Part shown: positions 33,585 through 41,211 of the stretch, in pieces
How the letters are laid out: each line of letters starts with the position of its first letter
How positions within the stretch are numbered: position 1 is the stretch's first letter
Program-made: the position numbers and the translations under genes
Source of the DNA: Candidatus Ozemobacteraceae bacterium
GTDB taxonomy: Bacteria; Muiribacteriota; Ozemobacteria; Ozemobacterales; Ozemobacteraceae
DNA length: 54,074 bases
Reading direction: 5' to 3'
NCBI GenBank assembly: GCA_035373905.1
Contig: DAOSOK010000026.1
Location: 27,504 to 81,577 of the forward strand
Notes under the pieces: generated by a model
Databases searched by the model: none
What the model saw: the letters and a program-made list of their open reading frames with translations, nothing else
Told to the model about the DNA's origin: nothing

Positions 33585-34685
33585 ATGCTCGTCAAGAATG
33601 TTGTGGCTTCCATGGCTCCCAAGGTCGCGACGCAGGAAAAGACGGCGCAGGAGCAGAAGGCCGGCGACTTCCGTTCGGTTCTCGACGCGGCCGCCGCGGG
33701 GGAAGCGAAGACATCCGAAGAGACGGTTCAGCCGGACGCGGCTGGCCTGGCGGATGTCGCCCCGAAGGCGGAATCTTCCGACTCCGACTCCGACTGCAGC
33801 GGATGCCGGAAAGAAAAGGGTGCGGACCCGATCGTTGGTACCGCGGAATCTTCAGAGGCCTCGGCGACAAAAAGTGGTGGGTATGCAATCTACTTCTCGT
33901 GGTATGTGCGGGTTGCGGACGACGTGGGAAAGGTCGAATCTCCGGCGGTTCGCCTGTTCCACGACGTCGCGGAACGGATCTCGGACGTCTTTCTGAACGG
34001 AAGCGGATGGCGCGGCAATCCTGTCCAGGCCCTGCTGGCCGGAACCGAATCCGTCGTTCGGAACGACGCGGGTCAGGTCGGCTCCTACCTCGGCTCGCTG
34101 CTCGAATCGGCGAAAACCGGTCTCCAGTCGCTCGTCCAGTCGCTCAACAACGGCCCGTTCTGGCCGGGAAGCACCTCTTCATCATCCGCTTCCAGGTCCG
34201 CGTTCTCGAGCGTGGCTGATACGGCATTCGACACATCGTATATGACGAACATCGCTCTCGCGAAGCTCCAGTACGGCGGCAGATCGGGGAACGGCATCGG
34301 CGGGAATCTGAGCGGGCTGGGAAGCCTGAGCGGCCTGGGGGGCTCGGCATCGTCGATCGTCTCCGAGTTGATGAGCGGTTCCGGCCTGACTCCCGGTGCG
34401 TCGATGACGAAGCCCCTGCCGAGAAACGTCATGGGCGGGCAGATCGTGATGATTTCGAACAAGAAAGAGACGGCATCTTCCGAAACATCACCGGATATCG
34501 GGACGGACGAAGCTGCGCGACGGTTCCTCGAAGCGTTCAAGGTGTTCGTTGAATCGATGAGGCGCGAAGAGTCGCAGAAACTGGCTGCAGAACCCGAAAC
34601 GAAGACAGACGCTGAAAGCGATGCGGTGAAGGACGGCGCGCCGGAAGAGGCGCAGGACGCACCTGCAGACACGATCACGGCCTGA
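33585..34685 (+). CDS. Ser/Gly/Ala-rich protein of unknown function
   Basis: 366 residues with no signal peptide. The first 80 residues are charged and Ala/Glu-rich and include CSGC. The middle (about 90-200) has FSWYVRVADDVGKVESPAVRLFHDVAERISDVFL in two helices. Residues 190-260 are Ser/Gly-rich (repeated SSS and GLGSLSGLGG phrases), and the C-terminus is Glu/Ala/Asp-rich. The pattern, with an N-terminal KNVVASMAPK start, is faintly like flagellar hook-length control proteins, but no supporting motif or neighbour is present. A GGAGG lies seven to eight bases upstream of the ATG. It lies 218 nt after the kinase gene. Confidence 0.75.
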   Translation: MLVKNVVASMAPKVATQEKTAQEQKAGDFRSVLDAAAAGEAKTSEETVQPDAAGLADVAPKAESSDSDSDCSGCRKEKGADPIVGTAESSEASATKSGGYAIYFSWYVRVADDVGKVESPAVRLFHDVAERISDVFLNGSGWRGNPVQALLAGTESVVRNDAGQVGSYLGSLLESAKTGLQSLVQSLNNGPFWPGSTSSSSASRSAFSSVADTAFDTSYMTNIALAKLQYGGRSGNGIGGNLSGLGSLSGLGGSASSIVSELMSGSGLTPGASMTKPLPRNVMGGQIVMISNKKETASSETSPDIGTDEAARRFLEAFKVFVESMRREESQKLAAEPETKTDAESDAVKDGAPEEAQDAPADTITA

Positions 34686-35147
34686 ACCGCAGCAAACAGC
34701 TCGATGACCGCCGGTTTTCATAGAACGTCCAGAGGCAGACAGCCACCAGATACGGCAGACAGAAAGGGATGTGGGATACGGCAGGCAGCTATTCTCAGGT
34801 GAACAGCGGAGCATTCCTCGGCCGACTCACGGCGACACGTCACTGCAACACGTCACTCCATCATGTCATCGGACCAGGTATCGGAAACGACGCACTCCCG
34901 GCCGCGCTTCGGCGGTAAGTCCGCGGAACTCCTGTAAAATACAGGGTCCGCGGATTTTTCTTTCGCGGCATCTGCGGTTCATCGAAGCTGTGCGCTGAAT
35001 CGCTACGATGTGTGCCCTCCTTGCGCATCACTTGCCGAACGTGCCGGGTCGCTGGTAACGTATCCGTAGAGAAGCGACAACCGCGTGAATGAGGATTTCC
35101 GATGCTGCATGCGCCGGAGATCGATCCTGCAAGAGAGAGGTTCGACG
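34686..35147. other. intergenic region with direct repeats before the TPR-CHAT gene
   Basis: About 460 bases without a supported gene. It holds a pair of 14-mers (34749-34762 and 34775-34788, one mismatch, 26 bp apart), then a 13-bp direct repeat ACACGTCACT (34835-34844 and 34848-34857) with a weaker third copy, then the terminator at 34920-34959. The TPR-CHAT start follows about 190 nt later. Confidence 0.6.
34920..34959 (+). terminator. intrinsic terminator
   Basis: TCCGCGGA...CCTGTA pairs with TACAGG...TCCGCGGA around loop AAA with a small bulge, followed by TTTTTC. It is the natural end of a transcript from the 366-codon gene, though it lies 235 nt after its stop. Confidence 0.85.
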
Positions 35148-38100
35148 ATGAGAAGGCTGTCATGCGCCGTGACGTGTTCTTTGATGGTGATAGCTATACA
35201 CATCTGCTGCTGTGCGTTGCCGGGGGAACAGGAACTTCGGGACCTGACCGAAAAGGCGATGTCGTTTGCCGGCCGGGGCCGGTTCGGCGAGGCCATTCCT
35301 CTCCTCGAACAGGCTGTTCGCTCATGCGGGACCGTGTACGGAGAGGAAAGCCTCGAGGCTGCCGCCCAGCTGAATCTTCTCGCCACGATGTATGCAAACG
35401 GCAGACGATTTTCCGAAGCCGAATCGGCGCACCGGCGAGCCCTGGACATGATGGTCACGAAGCTGGGGAATGACCACCCGATCGTTGCCTCGGTCATGTG
35501 CAATATGGGTGATTCGCTCAGGAAAGGATCGGATTATGCCGGCGCCGAGCCTCTCTATAAAAAAGCTCTCGCTATTCAAGAGAACGTCTTCGGCAAGGAA
35601 CGGCCTGAGGTGGCGATCACGCTGAATAGCCTGGGCCTTCTCTACCAGGAACAGGGCAAATCCGACCTCGCCGAACCCCTCTTCAGGCGGGCCCTCGATA
35701 TTCGTGAACGTGCCTTCGGCAAAGATCATCCGAAGGTGGCGGAAAGCGTGAACAATCTGGCCGTGGCGTATGTCTCCCTCGGCAGATATGACGAGGCCGA
35801 GCCCCTCTACCTGCGCACCCTCGAAACGGACGAGAAGCTTCTGGGCAAAGACCACCCGACCATCGTGGCCGACCTGAACGAACTGGCCGAACTCTATCGC
35901 GCCTGGGGAAAGTTCGCGCAGGCGGAGCCACTCTGCCGACGCGCCGGGGAAATCTGCGAAAAAACGCTCGGGAAAAATCACCCCGAAACGGCCGTCAGCA
36001 TGACCGTCCTGGCCAAACTGGATCTCGAGCTGGGCAAGTATTCCGAGGCCGAGAACCTTCAAAAGCGGGTTCTGGAAATGAACCGATCGGCCTTCGGGCC
36101 CGACCATCCCACCACGGCCGCCGCGATCGGCAACCTCGGCAGCATATACGACGCCCAGGGGAAGTATTTCGAAGCCGCCGATGAATTCAGAAAAGCCTTG
36201 CGTATCATCGAGAAAATCCTCGGGCCCGCCCATCCGCATGTGGCAACCGTGATGGGAAACCTCAGCTCCGTCTGCAAGAGCATGGGAAAATACCGCGAGG
36301 CCGAGCAACTCGCTCTGCAGACGCTGGCGATCCGTGAAAAGGCTTTCGGAAAAGAACATCCCGACGTGGCGGGAACCTTGAACAACCTGGCGTTCCTCTA
36401 CGCCGTGCAGGGAAAGTATTCGGAGGCGGAACCCCTCTACAAAAGAGCCCTCGAAATCAGCGAAAAGGTCCTCGGCCGCGAAAAAGTCGCGATCTGCCTG
36501 AATAACCTGGCGGGATTGTACCGCGACCAGGGAAAGATGGCCGAAGCGGAACCGCTCTATCTGCGCGCCCTTGAAATACGTGAGCATATATATGGAAAAG
36601 AACATCCGGCCGTCGCGGTCAGTCTGAACAACCTGGCCGAGGTGAACGAGGCGCAGAGCGAACAGCTGTATCTGAGGGCGCTGGCCATTCTCGAGAAAGC
36701 CCTTGGCGCCGATCATCCCAACGTGGCGACGGCCCTGGGCAACCTGTCCAACCTCTGCCGCCTGCAGAAACGGTATGCGGAAGCCGAAGCGTTTCAGAAG
36801 CGTGCCCTGGAAATCCGGGAAAAAGCTCTTGGCAGTGACAGTGCCGACGTGGCCACGAGCCTGAACAGCCTGGCAATGCTCTACGCCGAACAGGGAAAAT
36901 TCGAGCTGGCCGAGTCGCTTTTCACCAGGGCACTGCGTATCTGGGAAAACGTTCTCGGCGGTGATCATCCGACCGTCGCGCTGACCCTGAATCATCTGGC
37001 GGCCTTGAAGAAGGATCAACAAAACTACCCTGCGGCCCTGGACTTTTTTATCCGCGGAATTCAAGCCCTGGAGCGATCTTCACAGCTCGCCGGCGGCGAG
37101 GACTTTTCCGGGAAATTCCGCCAGGACCAGGCATCCAACACCAGCCTGTTTTTGAGCGCCGTCGCTTCGTATCGAAAAGAAACGCCGGATGACGCCGGAC
37201 TATACCTGGCGCAGGGCTTCAGGGCGACCGAGTATTCCCGGTCCAGGGCCTTTCTCGACCAGATGGCAAAAGCCTCCGCTGAAAAGATGAGCGGCATTAC
37301 CGAGGACGACCTGCAACGGCTTCGCAGTCTCGATTTCCGTCTGCGGACCCTGCAGGAAGCGAAAGCCAGGGAAGTGATGAAGTCCCTGAAAGATCGCAAT
37401 TCGGAACTCGTATCGAATCAGGAGCTCCTTCTGGGCGAGCTTCGCTCCGAACGGAAGGCGCTTGAAACCGAGTTTTCCCGGAAATACCCGAGGTTCGTCG
37501 AACTGCGAAAACCCTCGATCGTCACCATGGAAGAGCTGCAGAAAGACGTGTTACGGCCTGATGAAGTGATGCTGAGTTACTGGGTTGGCGAGGAGGAGTT
37601 GTCTGGCTTTCTCATCGATCCGAATCATGTCGCGTTCCTGACCCTGCCCGTTTCGCGACAACAGCTCCGTCGGAAGGTCGCCGCGTTTCAGCTGGCGATC
37701 TCACGGCTGGTGCCGGAGGATGCCTTCAAAGCGGCCGGGCTGGACCTCTACCAGACCGTTCTCGCGCCGTTCCTGGCCTCCCACACCATCGGCGCCTCGC
37801 AGACGCTCATCATCGTTCCTCACGACGCGCTGAGCTCCGTTTCCTTCGAGAGTCTTCCGGTGAGCGACGCGGGCGCGACGTTCCAGGACGTGGACTACCT
37901 GTTCCGCCATACGAACGTTGCATATATACCTTCAGCTACAATATTGAAGACGATGCGTTCGGACCGGAAATGCCGCGATTCGCTGAAAAAACCGACCCGG
38001 CCGGGACTCCTGCTCGGCGATCCCGTGTATTCGGAAGAACAACTGCAGGCCCCTGCTTCGGGAACGCCGGCGTCCGGCTCTCAGCGCTCCGCCCTGAACC

Positions 38101-38801
38101 CCGGGGCGCGGGATGTGGCGCTCGTCCTCAGCCAGGTCGACACGACGAAAGACCGGTCGGCGACCCGTGTCATTCGCGCCGCTCCAGACGGAAGCGTCTC
38201 TCTGACGCCGCTTCCCGGGACGCGCACCGAGGTCGAGACCATCGCGGGCATCCTGTATCCGCAGAAGAGCGACGGGAGCGTCCTGCTCGGGCCGGAGGCC
38301 CTGGAGAGCACCGTCAAGGCGCTGAACGCGTCGCAGACCCTGCAGGAGTTCGCCTTCCTGCATTTCGCATGCCACGGCATTCTGCCGGGCGAGGTGAAAG
38401 GGCTTGCCGAACCGTGCCTCGCGCTTTCGCTGTACGGAGATCCTGAGGAGGACGGCTTCCTCGAGATGGGTGAGATCTTCGGCCTGACCCTGAACGCCGA
38501 GATGGTGACCCTTTCCGCCTGCCAGACCGGCGTCGAGGACCCGACCGGGGCCGCACAGGGCATCTCCGGTCTTGCCCGCGCCTTCTTCTACGCCGGCGCC
38601 CCGCGGCTGACCGTCTCGCTCTGGAGCGTCAGCGACGAGGCCACCTCCGAGCTCATGTCCGGCTTCTACGGGAACCTGCAGGCCGGCACGCCCTCGCATC
38701 TCGACGCCCTCACCGCCGCCCGCCGCAGCCTTCTGGTCTCCCCCCGGTTCGCCCATCCCTACTTCTGGGCCCCCTTCATCCTGATCGGCGAGTGGCGGTA
38801 G
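35148..38801 (+). CDS. exported TPR-CHAT protein (caspase-like peptidase domain)
   Basis: 1217 residues. After a hydrophobic, Cys-rich signal segment (CAVTCSLMVIAIHICCCA) come about a dozen 42-residue tetratricopeptide units of the kinesin-light-chain type (NNLA.LY..QGKY.EAEPLY.RAL.I.EK..G..HP), then a helical linker (about 700-850) and a C-terminal CHAT domain. The predicted catalytic dyad is His1076 in HFACHG and Cys1125 in LSACQTG, both intact. TPR-CHAT proteins in bacteria range from protease partners of CRISPR type III-E to uncharacterised exported proteins; nothing CRISPR-like is near. Start 35148 has GAGAGG seven bases upstream; the frame from 35085 would hide the signal peptide. Two TPR units are shortened (see findings). 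Confidence 0.93.
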   Translation: MRRLSCAVTCSLMVIAIHICCCALPGEQELRDLTEKAMSFAGRGRFGEAIPLLEQAVRSCGTVYGEESLEAAAQLNLLATMYANGRRFSEAESAHRRALDMMVTKLGNDHPIVASVMCNMGDSLRKGSDYAGAEPLYKKALAIQENVFGKERPEVAITLNSLGLLYQEQGKSDLAEPLFRRALDIRERAFGKDHPKVAESVNNLAVAYVSLGRYDEAEPLYLRTLETDEKLLGKDHPTIVADLNELAELYRAWGKFAQAEPLCRRAGEICEKTLGKNHPETAVSMTVLAKLDLELGKYSEAENLQKRVLEMNRSAFGPDHPTTAAAIGNLGSIYDAQGKYFEAADEFRKALRIIEKILGPAHPHVATVMGNLSSVCKSMGKYREAEQLALQTLAIREKAFGKEHPDVAGTLNNLAFLYAVQGKYSEAEPLYKRALEISEKVLGREKVAICLNNLAGLYRDQGKMAEAEPLYLRALEIREHIYGKEHPAVAVSLNNLAEVNEAQSEQLYLRALAILEKALGADHPNVATALGNLSNLCRLQKRYAEAEAFQKRALEIREKALGSDSADVATSLNSLAMLYAEQGKFELAESLFTRALRIWENVLGGDHPTVALTLNHLAALKKDQQNYPAALDFFIRGIQALERSSQLAGGEDFSGKFRQDQASNTSLFLSAVASYRKETPDDAGLYLAQGFRATEYSRSRAFLDQMAKASAEKMSGITEDDLQRLRSLDFRLRTLQEAKAREVMKSLKDRNSELVSNQELLLGELRSERKALETEFSRKYPRFVELRKPSIVTMEELQKDVLRPDEVMLSYWVGEEELSGFLIDPNHVAFLTLPVSRQQLRRKVAAFQLAISRLVPEDAFKAAGLDLYQTVLAPFLASHTIGASQTLIIVPHDALSSVSFESLPVSDAGATFQDVDYLFRHTNVAYIPSATILKTMRSDRKCRDSLKKPTRPGLLLGDPVYSEEQLQAPASGTPASGSQRSALNPGARDVALVLSQVDTTKDRSATRVIRAAPDGSVSLTPLPGTRTEVETIAGILYPQKSDGSVLLGPEALESTVKALNASQTLQEFAFLHFACHGILPGEVKGLAEPCLALSLYGDPEEDGFLEMGEIFGLTLNAEMVTLSACQTGVEDPTGAAQGISGLARAFFYAGAPRLTVSLWSVSDEATSELMSGFYGNLQAGTPSHLDALTAARRSLLVSPRFAHPYFWAPFILIGEWR

Positions 38802-38861
38802 CCGCGTTCCCGGTCGGAGAACAACGATGTCGGGAAGTTGCCCTCGAGACGGGAAAACCGG

Positions 38862-39731
38862 TCAGACGCCGGCGTCGTCTCGGTACACGAGGGCGATCCC
38901 GGCGCTGAGGTGGGCGCCCATCAGGATGATGATGCTGCAGATGTAGACCCAGAGCAACAGGGCCACGACGGCGGCCAGCGAGCCGTAGACGAGCTGGTAG
39001 CTGTTCCAGTCGCTTCCGAGAAACCAGGTGAACACGTGCTTGGTGATTTCCCAGCAGACGGCCGCGGAGAAGCCGCCAGCGACCGCTTCCCGCCATCGGA
39101 CGCGCGTGTTCGGAACGAGCCGGTACAGCAGTGTGAACAGCGTGAAAATGCCGAAAAACGGGGTCAGCCGGACGAACCACCTGCCGGCAAAACTCATGCC
39201 GGCGAAAAACTCGTGGCCCATGATCGAGGCGATCTTGAGGGAGAGGTTGAATGCGGCGGTCGCGACGAGCGAAACGACGACGAAGCAGATCAGGCTTGCG
39301 ACCATGACCAGGGCGAGGAACCGCTCGTGCAAAAAATTGCGGGCCGGCGCGCCTTTCCAGGCCTGGTTGATGTTCTGCGAGATGCCGGCGAACACCCCCG
39401 TGGCCGACCAGAGCAGAACGGCCATGCCGAGAACGCCGACCGTTCCCCGAAGCTCGATGACCTGCCGGATGTTTTCACTGACGATGGTGCGCGAGCCGGG
39501 CAGGAACTGGTCGCAGTAACTCAGCACCTCCGCCTGCAGTTCGTTGCTCTGCAGGACCGAACTGTAGATCGCGATGAGAAAGATCAGGAGCGGGAAAAGT
39601 GAGAATATTGCATAATATGCAATTGCCGCGGCCGCTTCCAAGGCCTCGGTTTCGGTAACCCGCTGGTTGATGACGACGACCAGCCGGAACAGTCGGTCGA
39701 TCCCTTCGGGTAGGGCGAAGCGCTTTGTCAT
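38862..39731 (-). CDS. YihY/BrkB family membrane protein
   Basis: 289 residues with six membrane helices. The family markers AAAIAYYAIFSLFPLLIFLIA near residue 33 and VYGSLAAVVALLLWVYICSIIILMGA near the C-terminus are both present. The family (formerly annotated RNase BN) consists of uncharacterised inner-membrane proteins. No strong ribosome-binding site is visible at the ATG (39731). The gene is convergent with the TPR-CHAT gene. Confidence 0.93.
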   Translation of the reverse strand: MTKRFALPEGIDRLFRLVVVINQRVTETEALEAAAAIAYYAIFSLFPLLIFLIAIYSSVLQSNELQAEVLSYCDQFLPGSRTIVSENIRQVIELRGTVGVLGMAVLLWSATGVFAGISQNINQAWKGAPARNFLHERFLALVMVASLICFVVVSLVATAAFNLSLKIASIMGHEFFAGMSFAGRWFVRLTPFFGIFTLFTLLYRLVPNTRVRWREAVAGGFSAAVCWEITKHVFTWFLGSDWNSYQLVYGSLAAVVALLLWVYICSIIILMGAHLSAGIALVYRDDAGV

Positions 39732-39769
39732 GGTGCGATCCGTCTCACGATGACGGAAGGATACCAGAA

Positions 39770-40522
39770 TCAGACCAGCAGGGAAAACCCCCAGTCGGAG
39801 ACGGGGTGATCACGCTGCGCGAGGCACGGGACGACCGGATACAGGTCCTGCTGGAGCAGGAAGGGGAGATCGTCGGCCATGCCGATGCGCATCACGGCCT
39901 GACCCGCGCCGGAATTCCGCAGCAGTTTCAGGGGATCGCGGTAATACCCGTAGACCGCCAGCGCGGCCTGGCCGCCTTCGCCGACCTCGAACGGCCGGTC
40001 CGAGGGAATCTGGCTCATCAGCCGCGAGACGAGAAACCCGGCGCAGTAGGCGTCGTCGATCGCGAACCGCTCTTCGCGACCTGCGCAGACCATCGTGATG
40101 TCCAGCCCGCCCCTCGTCGCCGCGGCGAGGGCCGCCTCGACGACGGCGCCGGCGTTGAGGAACGAGCCGAGAAACACGTGCGGGGCCAGGTTCACGTCGG
40201 CAACGGCCCGCGTGCCGTTGCTCGACGTGAACACTACGGTCCTGCCCTCGAGATCGAGGTTCGCGTATTCCCGCGGGCTGTTGCCGTGGTCGAATCCCTC
40301 GGGAAGTACCCCGCCCCGCTCCCCGCACAGCATCGGATGCACCTTCTGCTGCGAGGCGAACTTCATCGCCTTCTGCACCGTCGGCGTCAGGATCACCTTC
40401 GCGGGCTTCCTCGAGAAGATGACCTGGAGCGTGGAGGTCGACCTGAGGACGTCCACCACGATGCAGACCTTGCTCGAGGGCGCCTGCACCTGGTCGGGGG
40501 TGAAGGCGACGTCAATGTTCAT
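39770..40522 (-). CDS. comB: ComB-like 2-phosphosulfolactate phosphatase family protein
   Basis: 250 residues. The family features are VVDVLRSTSTL near the N-terminus, GFDHGNSPREY, TSSNGTRAV and CAGREERFAIDD. In methanogens ComB removes phosphate from phosphosulfolactate in coenzyme M synthesis; many bacteria carry the family without a known CoM pathway, so the substrate here is uncertain. The ATG at 40522 is chosen because the longer frame to 40651 lies within the merR gene. The 5' end overlaps merR by 11 bases, so the two are coupled. Confidence 0.9.
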   Translation of the reverse strand: MNIDVAFTPDQVQAPSSKVCIVVDVLRSTSTLQVIFSRKPAKVILTPTVQKAMKFASQQKVHPMLCGERGGVLPEGFDHGNSPREYANLDLEGRTVVFTSSNGTRAVADVNLAPHVFLGSFLNAGAVVEAALAAATRGGLDITMVCAGREERFAIDDAYCAGFLVSRLMSQIPSDRPFEVGEGGQAALAVYGYYRDPLKLLRNSGAGQAVMRIGMADDLPFLLQQDLYPVVPCLAQRDHPVSDWGFSLLV

Positions 40523-41021
40523 GGCCGTCCGGCTCGTCGTCGGACTTGAGAAGCTCGCGCATGCCGATTTCCAGGAGGGCGCGCCGCGAATCGTCGAGCG
40601 TCGCCCGCGTCTCCTGCCTGGCCGCGTCGATCTGCGAAAGCAGCGTTTCACGATGCGGCGGAGCCGCTTCCCCGAGCAGCAGGGTGATCAGCTTGTCGAG
40701 ACGAGCGTTCCGGGTGTTCAGCTCCTGCAGGTTCTGAAGGACGAGAGACAGGGTCTGGCTGACCTGGTCGGCTGGCGGGGGCGCAGCGCCCACCTCTTCC
40801 CCAAGAGCCGCGCGAATTTCCCGCAGAGACTTCCCTTCGGACCGGGCGAGCTGCATGATGCGTCTCAGGACATCGACATGCTCCTGGCGGTATTTCCGAT
40901 GTCCGCCCGCCGTTCGTTCGGCGGTGAGGCTTCTGGGAAACTGGGTTTCGTAGTAGCGGATCGTGTGCGCCGCGAGACCGGTGATGCGGCAGACCTCGGC
41001 CATGCTGAATCGTTTATCCAT
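40512..41021 (-). CDS. MerR family transcriptional regulator
   Basis: 169 residues. The N-terminal winged helix-turn-helix is typical (FSMAEVCRITGLAAHTIRYYETQFP then RTAGGHRKYRQEHVDVL). A helical linker and an Asn/Leu-rich C-terminal coiled coil (LQELNTRNARLDKLITLLL) follow. There are no effector Cys residues of the metal-sensing type, so the ligand is unknown. It overlaps comB (11 bases) and is overlapped at its own start by the 39-codon ORF (8 bases), suggesting a compact operon. Confidence 0.92.
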   Translation of the reverse strand: MDKRFSMAEVCRITGLAAHTIRYYETQFPRSLTAERTAGGHRKYRQEHVDVLRRIMQLARSEGKSLREIRAALGEEVGAAPPPADQVSQTLSLVLQNLQELNTRNARLDKLITLLLGEAAPPHRETLLSQIDAARQETRATLDDSRRALLEIGMRELLKSDDEPDGHEH

Positions 41022-41133
41022 GATGAACGTGGGTCTCCCTCAGAAACGCGGCCAGACGGCCCGGCCACTGCTCGGGCCTGGAAACGACCGCCACCAGGAA
41101 GAAAACGGCAATGCACAAGGCGATGCAGAACAT
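41014..41133 (-). CDS. 39-residue small membrane protein overlapping merR
   Basis: Read on the minus strand, ATG at 41133 (GGGAGG five bases upstream) to TAA at 41014. The peptide begins MFCIALCIAVFFLVAVVS, a hydrophobic segment, and continues RPEQWPGRLAAFLRETHVHHG. Its stop overlaps the merR start by eight bases. Size, strong ribosome-binding site and a single membrane segment favour a real small gene; coding signal in 39 codons is limited. It may be a membrane-anchored partner or a coupling ORF for merR. Confidence 0.55.
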   Translation of the reverse strand: MFCIALCIAVFFLVAVVSRPEQWPGRLAAFLRETHVHHG

Positions 41134-41211
41134 GACGACCTCCCTGTTGAATTGGAATGAACTACCGGGTTTCGGATCCTGGGTCTGAACATCCGCTCCT
41201 TTCGGGTATTC

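Noticed and set aside
33585..34685. Flagellar hook-length control protein FliK
   Set aside because: Only the low-complexity, Ser/Gly-rich pattern is similar; no FliK C-terminal motif and no flagellar neighbours.
35148..38801. Type III-E CRISPR-associated protease (Craspase)
   Set aside because: The protein has a signal segment, and no Cas gene, repeat array or gRAMP-like gene lies nearby.
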